Shown one piece after another: positions 1 to 5,781 of a stretch of DNA of 11,619 nt. The notes under the pieces are model-generated. The model searched no databases. It was not told where the DNA came from and worked only from the letters and a program-made list of their open reading frames with translations. Position 1 is the stretch's first letter, and each line of letters starts with the position of its first letter. Position numbers and translations under genes: made by a program. Where the stretch lies: assembly GCA_947003375.1 (NCBI GenBank), contig CAMQOJ010000078.1:1-11619 (forward strand), read 5' to 3'. Origin of the DNA: an uncultured Lachnospiraceae bacterium. Its GTDB lineage: Bacteria; Bacillota; Clostridia; Lachnospirales; Lachnospiraceae.

Positions 1-456
1 CTCAGGCTCCGCGGCAGGGTCGGCCGCGTCTCCGGCTTCCGTACGCGGTACCGGCCCGCCGTTCGTCGCCCCGGGGGCGCCCTGGTCTGACTGGCGCTCC
101 CATTCAGGAATCTCCAGTTCCAGCATCTGGACATCGGAGCCATCTTCCTTTATGGACATGAGCCTGATATCCGTCTGGGGATTCTCGCTGAATTTCTCAT
201 CGTTCCAGTGGTACACTTGCATCAACAGATGGACCGTCCCGTCCTTGTGGGCGGACGCGAAGACGTTGAAATCATCCCCGTCTATCTCAGGCAGGGCAAT
301 CTCCTGCATCTTATACACATTCTCCTTCGCCAGGGCAGAATTCTCATTCTTGCCGCCCCCACCTCCGCAGGCACACAGGCCTATGGCCATGCTGCAGATC
401 AGTCCAAGACATAATGTCCGCTTCAGCCACATTGGGACGCTCCTCTTCCTTTTCAT
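1..456 (-). CDS. Surface lipoprotein, N-terminal part (3' end cut by window edge); possible solute-binding protein
   Basis: The frame is open from an ATG at 456 to the left edge, giving 152 codons. The start is fixed by an AGGAGG at 463-468, six bases upstream, and it lies 11 bases after the stop of the preceding gene. The protein begins with a basic stretch (MKRKRSVP), a hydrophobic core, and a lipobox LCAC with the lipidated cysteine at residue 30, followed by a Gly-rich linker, so it should be anchored outside the membrane. Residues about 45-120 look like beta strands with turns such as KEDGSDVQ and HKDGTVH, similar in style to the propeller-like N-terminus of the lipoprotein at 5782-8076. 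Residues 125-152 are a low-complexity Gly/Pro/Ala/Glu stretch. By analogy it could be a second propeller plus solute-binding lipoprotein, but the diagnostic C-terminal part is outside the window, so function is inferred only. Confidence 0.85.
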   Translation of the reverse strand, partial: MKRKRSVPMWLKRTLCLGLICSMAIGLCACGGGGGKNENSALAKENVYKMQEIALPEIDGDDFNVFASAHKDGTVHLLMQVYHWNDEKFSENPQTDIRLMSIKEDGSDVQMLELEIPEWERQSDQGAPGATNGGPVPRTEAGDAADPAAEPE

Positions 457-462
457 AATGCT

Positions 463-468
463 CCTCCT
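463..468 (-). promoter_or_regulatory. Shine-Dalgarno site AGGAGG for the left-edge lipoprotein
   Basis: AGGAGG overlaps the last base of the preceding stop codon and sits six bases before the ATG at 456. It decides the start of the truncated lipoprotein gene and shows translational coupling to the upstream membrane-protein gene. Confidence 0.8.
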
Positions 469-1856
469 CATTCTTGCTCCCTCCTGCGCCTCCGTCCGAA
501 CCACTTCTTCTTTGGGCGGATTTCCTCGGGAGCTTCTCCGGCCTCAGGTTCCTCTTCTATGGGTCGCTCTTCCATAGAATCTTCTTCTATAGAACGATTT
601 TCTTCCGTGCATTGTTCTTCCTCTGCCGGAATTTCTTCCTGTATTTTTTCCGATTCCAGATCCTCGGCTCTGTCAAAGCCATCCTCTTCCGGCTTCTGGC
701 GCTTTTTCCGTTTTTTTCGTTTTCTGCGTCTTTTTCCTGCCGATTGCTCCTCTTCCATGGATTGCCCTTCTTCCATGGGCGAATCCGTTTCCCCGGCCTT
801 TTTTGCCTTTCTGGCCCTTCGTTTCTCACGAAGCTTCTCCATCCTGCGCTCGCCGAAATCCAGGAGCCTGTTCCGCACATCCTTCATGGTCCAGCCCTTG
901 TGCCGCCACCAGATGCAGAAGAACACGATAGCCAACACCACGGGATACAGCAGGAACAAGATGCCGAACAATGTCAGCACCATCAGGATGTCCGCAATCC
1001 CCCTGGCCATGTTCTCCCAGTAAGGGTAGATGATGGCCTTGCCGTTCATGGAGCGGGTGCCGAACTCGGTGATGAGCTTCAGCCTGGAGACCAGGGAATA
1101 GCGGGTGGTATTCTCCACCACCTCCACTTCCTTCTCCTCAGTCCCCAGCTTTTCCCTGACATAGTTGCCGGCAAAGCCCGTTACGGGGTTAGGCATAACT
1201 ATCTCATAATGATTGATGCCATGGCTTTCCCCCAGCTCCGTCAATGTCTGGTAGGAAACATACACCACAGTGCTGTCTAAGCCGGCCGCCTCCGCCAGAT
1301 GGCCGTCAGGCCTGCGCACCACCCCTGTGACGATATGGGGGACGCCTCCGATAAAGACCGTCATCCCCGCCACATCATTGGAGCCGAACAGCTGCCAGGC
1401 CGCGTCCTCGTCTATGACGCAGTAGTCCTTCATCAGGTCATTGCCCGAGAAGTAGGCACCGTTCAGCAGAGTCAGCGGATGGAACAGGAAAAAATCGCCG
1501 CCGATGCCGATGGCGTCCGCCGTCAGGCTGGTCTTGTCGTTGGACAGGGTCACCTGCCCGTCCGCGCTGTAGGCATCCGCCCAGAGCCGGGCACCGGGAT
1601 TCTCCGATTCCTGCACCACTGAGGCTTCGGTCAGCGCGCTGTCAACAGTATGCTCAAATTCTATAATTGCATCCTCCGTGATACCTGACCCCACGGAGAA
1701 AAAGCAGCTAACCTGGGAGACATTCCCCTCTTTGCTCCACCGTTCCGCTGCCCTCTGGGAGAGCTGGCTGTTCGCCAGATGGTTCGACACCAGCAGCAGA
1801 ACCAGGAAGACCAGAAAGGATATCCCCCCGCTTATGCCCAGTACTATTTTTTTCAT
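468..1856 (-). CDS. MacB-like periplasmic-core membrane protein with charged cytoplasmic tail
   Basis: A 462-residue protein from the ATG at 1856, chosen because AGAAAGG (1864-1870) precedes it by seven bases. The upstream ATG at 1874 has no good site. A membrane segment at about residues 4-24 is followed by an extracytoplasmic domain (about 30-270) with hallmarks of the MacB periplasmic core domain: an FxxxLLNGxYF-like stretch, then VIDEDAAWQLFG and a VTGVVRRPDG segment. A long hydrophobic stretch at about 284-316 contains a central Pro and could be one or two helices. The last ~145 residues are a charged tail with Lys/Arg clusters alternating with Glu-rich runs (EEDSMEERPIEEE). Normal MacB/FtsX permeases have four membrane helices and an FtsX domain; here that domain is reduced. 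The gene follows a HlyD/MacA-like gene, so the two probably form one complex. No ATPase is fused or adjacent in the window. Transport itself is unproven; it may be a scaffold or sensor subunit. Confidence 0.8.
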   Translation of the reverse strand: MKKIVLGISGGISFLVFLVLLLVSNHLANSQLSQRAAERWSKEGNVSQVSCFFSVGSGITEDAIIEFEHTVDSALTEASVVQESENPGARLWADAYSADGQVTLSNDKTSLTADAIGIGGDFFLFHPLTLLNGAYFSGNDLMKDYCVIDEDAAWQLFGSNDVAGMTVFIGGVPHIVTGVVRRPDGHLAEAAGLDSTVVYVSYQTLTELGESHGINHYEIVMPNPVTGFAGNYVREKLGTEEKEVEVVENTTRYSLVSRLKLITEFGTRSMNGKAIIYPYWENMARGIADILMVLTLFGILFLLYPVVLAIVFFCIWWRHKGWTMKDVRNRLLDFGERRMEKLREKRRARKAKKAGETDSPMEEGQSMEEEQSAGKRRRKRKKRKKRQKPEEDGFDRAEDLESEKIQEEIPAEEEQCTEENRSIEEDSMEERPIEEEPEAGEAPEEIRPKKKWFGRRRRREQE

Positions 1857-1863
1857 AGAAAAG

Positions 1864-1870
1864 CCTTTCT
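1864..1870 (-). promoter_or_regulatory. Ribosome binding site AGAAAGG favouring the start at 1856
   Basis: AGAAAGG lies seven bases before the ATG at 1856. The alternative ATG at 1874 is preceded only by an A/T-rich stretch, so the shorter protein, lacking six residues, is the better reading. Confidence 0.55.
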
Positions 1871-1884
1871 TCATATTTTACGGC

Positions 1885-3777
1885 TCAACCGCCCTCAGCC
1901 AGCCTGACCTGCTTTCCGGCCTCCACAGGCTTGGTGGAGGTAGTGATGACGAACTCATAGCCATACAGCGCGGCGCTGATAGCGGACTGGGTATCATCGC
2001 TGGCCAGCACCTCCACATCCACGCGGGTAGCGATATAGCGGGTGTTCAGCGGGCCCGGCTTGGACTCCACAATCAGGATGAACTTGCCGTTGTTGTCCTC
2101 ACGGATTGCGCTGTTGGGCACGATCAGGTCATAGTTGGCGCTCTTCTGGCCCACGGATACATTCAGGGTCTGCCCCGCGCTCACATCCCCGTCCACGTCA
2201 AAGGTCAGGAGCTTCTTCTGGCCCGGCTCGCTGGGGTCTGGCTTGATGTTGGCCAGGGTCACCTTCAAATCGTCATATCTCCAGGCGTTCACCAAATCCG
2301 CCACATCCCCCACGGACAGCCGCTTGGCCTGCTCGTTGGTGACAGAGAAGCTCATGGAGAATCCTTTGCCCGCAGGCTGCAGTACTGCCACGGGGGTGCC
2401 GGGCGTGGTGCTCTCTCCCGCCACGATGTCCAAAGTGGTCACTGTGCCCGCCACAGGGGCCGTGATGGTTGCACCGATGGATTTCTCCGTCAAATCCTTC
2501 ACCAGGTCCTCCTGGTCGCGAATCTTGGTCAGAAGAGCCGCCAGGTCCACCTCCTTGGTGAATCCGGCCAGGAGATCTGTCAGCGCTTTCTCCACATCCT
2601 CTTTTTCGGTGTTGGCTTTGTTCAGGTTCAGGGTCAAATCTGCTTTTTCGCTGTTCAGCGCATCCCTGTAGCTGTTGTCCGGCGTGGACGCCTGCTTGTT
2701 GGCCAGATTGCGCTGGGCATCGGCAACCTTGGCTTTCCAGGTTTCCTCGGCAGTCAAAGCGTTATCATATTCAACCTGGGCCGCATTCACGGCATTCATA
2801 GCATTGGCACGGTCTGCCTCAATGGACGCACTGACATTCGCCATGTCCTGATTCGCACTTTCCAGAGCTGTCTGGGCGTCAGCCAGCGCCTTGGAGGCGG
2901 CTGTCACACTGCCCTCTTCGCTGCCATTGAGCCGATCCAGCTCCGTCTGTTCGTCATCGGTCAATCCTCCCTCCTGACCCGCTTTCTCCGTCAGGCTATT
3001 CTGCCGGTTCAGCATGGCGGTATAGTTCGCCTGTGCCTCGTCCGCAGCCGTTTGGCAGGCTGTCAGTCTTTCCTCAGCCACCTTCACCGCGCTGTTCACG
3101 GATTCCAGCACTCCCTGGGCCGCCTCCAGCTTCCCCTTGGAAGTCTCCACCAGAGCCGTCATCTTCTCCAGCTCCGCCTGCGCATTATTGACTTCCTGCT
3201 GCTCCCCGGAGGTATCGACCACATTCTCCCCTATCTTGCCCAGCTCCGCGTCAAGCTCCGCAATGCGGTTGTTGTAGGCATCGATATTGTTCTCCAGCGC
3301 GTCGATCCGGCTGTTATAGGCATCAATTTGGGCCACCTTGTTCTCCGTAGAGGTGACATTCCCGTTCTCCACCTTGTTCACGATGCTGGAGGAGGTATCC
3401 GCCGCCACGATGGCTCGGTCGTACTCCGCTTTCAGGCTGTCCAGCTGGGTCTTGGCCTCCTTCAGCTCCGTGCTCTCCGCGTCCTCCAGATACATCAGTA
3501 CATCGTCCTTTTCCACCTGGTCCCCCACCTTCACGGCCACCTGGGACACCTTCCTGGACTCCGTCACTTCCACATTATAAGGGTTCCCGCTCTCCACTGT
3601 CCCCGAACCGCGGATCTTAGCCGTGATGGTCCCCGACTCCACATACTGGGTGGCCACCTCCGGCAGAGAGTAGTTCATGATGGTGTTGGAGAAAAAGGTG
3701 AGAACCAGCATCACCGACAAGAATATGATGGCCGCTGTCTTCACCCATTCCCTTTTCTTCTTTCCGTTCTCGTTCAT
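1885..3777 (-). CDS. HlyD/MacA-type membrane-fusion (periplasmic adaptor) protein with a very long coiled coil
   Basis: A 630-residue protein with ATG at 3777 behind a purine-rich GAGGAGAGGAAGAG site. Order of parts: basic N-terminus and one membrane anchor (about 14-36); first half of a lipoyl/barrel-sandwich domain (about 45-98, with VKVGDQVEKDDVLMYLED); a coiled-coil region to about residue 430 rich in Ala, Glu, Asn and Gln; the second lipoyl half (ITAPVAGTVTTLDIVAGE); a beta-barrel (about 455-530); and a membrane-proximal domain containing LIVPNSAIREDNNGKFILIVE-like strands. This is the canonical membrane-fusion layout, but the hairpin of more than 300 residues is much longer than in MacA. 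In family members the protein links an inner-membrane transporter to the envelope. In a monoderm host it would span the wall. It sits 74 bases after the MalG-type gene and directly before the MacB-like protein, its likely partner. Confidence 0.88.
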   Translation of the reverse strand: MNENGKKKREWVKTAAIIFLSVMLVLTFFSNTIMNYSLPEVATQYVESGTITAKIRGSGTVESGNPYNVEVTESRKVSQVAVKVGDQVEKDDVLMYLEDAESTELKEAKTQLDSLKAEYDRAIVAADTSSSIVNKVENGNVTSTENKVAQIDAYNSRIDALENNIDAYNNRIAELDAELGKIGENVVDTSGEQQEVNNAQAELEKMTALVETSKGKLEAAQGVLESVNSAVKVAEERLTACQTAADEAQANYTAMLNRQNSLTEKAGQEGGLTDDEQTELDRLNGSEEGSVTAASKALADAQTALESANQDMANVSASIEADRANAMNAVNAAQVEYDNALTAEETWKAKVADAQRNLANKQASTPDNSYRDALNSEKADLTLNLNKANTEKEDVEKALTDLLAGFTKEVDLAALLTKIRDQEDLVKDLTEKSIGATITAPVAGTVTTLDIVAGESTTPGTPVAVLQPAGKGFSMSFSVTNEQAKRLSVGDVADLVNAWRYDDLKVTLANIKPDPSEPGQKKLLTFDVDGDVSAGQTLNVSVGQKSANYDLIVPNSAIREDNNGKFILIVESKPGPLNTRYIATRVDVEVLASDDTQSAISAALYGYEFVITTSTKPVEAGKQVRLAEGG

Positions 3778-3851
3778 CGCTCTTCCTCTCCTCTATATGA
3801 ATGCTCTTCTTCATTGCTATCTCTCAAAATTGCCCAGAAATCTTTTCACGC

Positions 3852-4811
3852 TTATCCTTTTATGCCGCCCTGGTATGTAATGCCGTCCACCAGATATTCC
3901 TCCCCGTACAGGAAAATCAGCAGGCTGGGCACCATGTAGATCGTAGCCACCGCGAAAGCCAGCCCGATCTCCCCCTCGTTGATCTTGCTCAGGAATACCG
4001 ACAGAGGATGCTGCTCCGGATCCGACATCAGAATCAGCGGCTGCTCCACCATGTTCCAATAGTCAATGAACACCAGTATGGCCGCGGAGCATATGGCCCC
4101 CTTGCACAGCGGCAGGCATATCTTGCGGTAGATCTGCCATTCCCCGGCCCCGTCTATCTGCGCCGCCTCCAGCACCGACTCCGGGATCCTGCGCATGAAC
4201 TTGGTCAGCAGGAACACCGCAAAAGGCGAGAAGATGCCGGGGAGCCAGATGGCCCAGTTGGTGTCCAGGAGGTTCAGCCAGTCGCTGACCAGGTAGTTGG
4301 GCACCAGCGTCACCTGATAGGGCATCAGCATCAGGATGATGTACGCGAAGAATATGATCTCCCGGATCCTCCCCCGGTATCTGGCGAAGCCGTAGGAGGC
4401 CAGGGAGGCCACCGTCAGCTGGAACACCACGATGGGCCCCACCAGTATCACGGAATTCCAGAACTTGAACAGGTATTCCGGACTCTTGAACAGCACCGTA
4501 TTGTACTGGCTGAAGGATACCATGTCGGGAATGAACTTCAGGTTCACCCTCTCCGAGATATATACCTTGCCGCCATTGGCGTCCGTGGCGAAGATGGAGC
4601 CATAGTTGGCCGAGATCTCCGAGGCCGCCATGAAGGAATTCGTAATGGTCAGCACGATGGGCATCAGGAACAGTATCGCGAAGGTCGCTGCCACGATGGT
4701 GGCCAGCCCGATCTTCACGGTCTGGCGCCTCTTCCTGCGCATGGCCAGCCTCCTGTCCCGCTCTCTGGGATCCAACGGGGCCGCAGGCATGTTTTCCGGT
4801 CTCTTTTTCAC
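3852..4811 (-). CDS. Carbohydrate ABC importer permease, MalG type
   Basis: A 319-residue binding-protein-dependent permease. After a basic N-terminus, membrane segments are visible at about 34-56 and then in the MetI-like core: a helix near NSVILVGPIVVFQLTVA, YGFARYRGRIREIIFF, then the MPYQVTLVPNYL helix region. The cytoplasmic EAA loop is canonical (ESVLEAAQIDGAGEWQIYRKICLP), the surface that docks on the ATPase. The C-terminus EEYLVDGITYQGGIKG has the usual end of this subfamily. An insertion at about residues 70-100, between the first helix and the core, probably faces outside. The GTG start at 4811 overlaps the stop of the MalF-type gene by 4 bp (GTGA). An ATG at 4790 is an alternative start. 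It pairs with the MalF-type permease and the lipoprotein upstream. No ATPase gene is present, so a shared MsmX-like ATPase is likely. The substrate is not predictable. Confidence 0.93.
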   Translation of the reverse strand: MKKRPENMPAAPLDPRERDRRLAMRRKRRQTVKIGLATIVAATFAILFLMPIVLTITNSFMAASEISANYGSIFATDANGGKVYISERVNLKFIPDMVSFSQYNTVLFKSPEYLFKFWNSVILVGPIVVFQLTVASLASYGFARYRGRIREIIFFAYIILMLMPYQVTLVPNYLVSDWLNLLDTNWAIWLPGIFSPFAVFLLTKFMRRIPESVLEAAQIDGAGEWQIYRKICLPLCKGAICSAAILVFIDYWNMVEQPLILMSDPEQHPLSVFLSKINEGEIGLAFAVATIYMVPSLLIFLYGEEYLVDGITYQGGIKG

Positions 4812-5755
4812 CCCTCCACATCCTTTCCGAAACGATTCTCAGCGATGAACAGGACACCGATGATCACGATCATCACCAAAGACATCAGAATCGCTGCCGC
4901 AGACAGCGTCTGGTAGTCCAGGGACTTGAACTTATTGTTCATGAAATGCTGCAGCGTGTAGATAGAGTCATAGGGGTAATCCGTGGTCAGCAGATATACC
5001 TCCCTGAAAATCTTGAACGAATTGATCAGCGACATAATCGCCACGAACAGCAGCGTAGACGACAGATAGCGAATCTTTATGTAGAAGAACGTCTGCAGGG
5101 GCCTGGCGCTCTCCAGCTCCGCCACCTCCAGGATGTCCTTCGGTATGCTGGCCAGCGCCGCCATGAACAGGATCATGTTGTAGCCCAGGTTCTTCCACAG
5201 GAACAATATGATGATTACTACAAGGCCGTAATCAGATTTCACCCAGTCAATCTTGTCGCCGCCCAGGGCCACCAGCACCTCGTTCACCGCGCCGTTATAA
5301 TGGAAGAGCACCTGCCAAATCAGCACGATGGAAGCCACGGGCACCATCATGGGGCTCAGGAAAAAGGTACGGAACTGGCTCCTGAAAGGGAGCTTGGCCT
5401 CCAGCACGATCGCCAGCAGCAGGGACAGCACCACCGCCAGGGGCACCGCCACAGCCGAGAACATGAACGTATTGTGCACAGCCCGCCGGAACGCGGTATT
5501 GCCCATGATGCTCGTAAAATTGTCCAGAAATACAAAATTACCGCTGATGGGATTGTCTACCAGCGAATAATAGATGACCACCAGGAAGGGGAGGATGAAA
5601 AAAGCCAGCACTCCCAAGAAGCTGGGGGCGATGTACGCCCCCGAGCTGATCTTGATCTTGCGCATCCTTCTGGTGGATTTATTTTGATGTCCTTTTGCGG
5701 AAGCCTCCGGCGGTTTTCCGCTTTTTTTAAATCTCTTCACTCTCATAACTCCCAT
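4808..5755 (-). CDS. Carbohydrate ABC importer permease, MalF type, with divergent EAA loop
   Basis: A 315-residue MalF/UgpA-like permease from the ATG at 5755, supported by GGGAG at 5764-5768. A TTG at 5770 is possible but lacks a site. After a Lys/Arg-rich N-terminus the first helix contains YIAPSFLGVLAFFILPFLVVIYYSL, with the typical short loop VDNPISGNFVFLDNF rather than the large P2 domain of enteric MalF. The core helices follow (AVAVPLAVVLSLLLAIVLEAK, MMVPVASIVLIWQVLF, VVIIILFLWKNLGYNMILFMAAL). The EAA loop reads LEVAELESARPLQTFFYIKIRYL: the near-invariant Gly is Ser and the usual Ile-x-Leu-Pro end is replaced by Ile-Arg-Tyr-Leu, unlike the canonical loop of its MalG partner. The gene lies 26 bases after the lipoprotein and overlaps the next gene, so the complex should be co-expressed. 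It imports a sugar or related solute, identity unknown. Confidence 0.92.
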   Translation of the reverse strand: MGVMRVKRFKKSGKPPEASAKGHQNKSTRRMRKIKISSGAYIAPSFLGVLAFFILPFLVVIYYSLVDNPISGNFVFLDNFTSIMGNTAFRRAVHNTFMFSAVAVPLAVVLSLLLAIVLEAKLPFRSQFRTFFLSPMMVPVASIVLIWQVLFHYNGAVNEVLVALGGDKIDWVKSDYGLVVIIILFLWKNLGYNMILFMAALASIPKDILEVAELESARPLQTFFYIKIRYLSSTLLFVAIMSLINSFKIFREVYLLTTDYPYDSIYTLQHFMNNKFKSLDYQTLSAAAILMSLVMIVIIGVLFIAENRFGKDVEG

Positions 5756-5763
5756 CCGCCTGT

Positions 5764-5768
5764 CTCCC
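5764..5768 (-). promoter_or_regulatory. Ribosome binding site GGGAG deciding the MalF-type start
   Basis: GGGAG lies eight bases before the ATG at 5755. The longer frame would begin with TTG at 5770, and this same GGGAG would then lie inside the coding sequence, so the ATG is preferred. Confidence 0.5.
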
Positions 5769-5781
5769 AAGGCCGCAGGCG

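Noticed and set aside
152..577. Plus-strand frame with a hydrophobic middle
   Set aside because: It overlaps the true minus-strand lipoprotein start and the end of the MacB-like gene; the hydrophobic stretch is a reflection of the opposite strand.
468..1856. Frameshifted remnant of a full FtsX permease
   Set aside because: The frame is intact, has a good start site, and the charged tail keeps coding-like composition up to a stop tightly coupled to the next gene.
3778..3851. Possible promoter before the membrane-fusion gene (TTGAGA and TATAGA)
   Set aside because: The two hexamers are 24 bases apart, too far for a normal promoter, and no terminator hairpin is seen after the MalG-type gene.
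1678..3939. A 753-codon plus-strand open frame
   Set aside because: It lies antisense to the membrane-fusion gene, which has a ribosome binding site and recognisable domains. The translation is His/Leu/Arg-rich with no motif, as expected for an antisense frame of GC-rich DNA.
3801..4916. A 371-codon plus-strand open frame
   Set aside because: Antisense to the MalG-type permease; the translation is rich in His, Gln and Arg and has no domain features.
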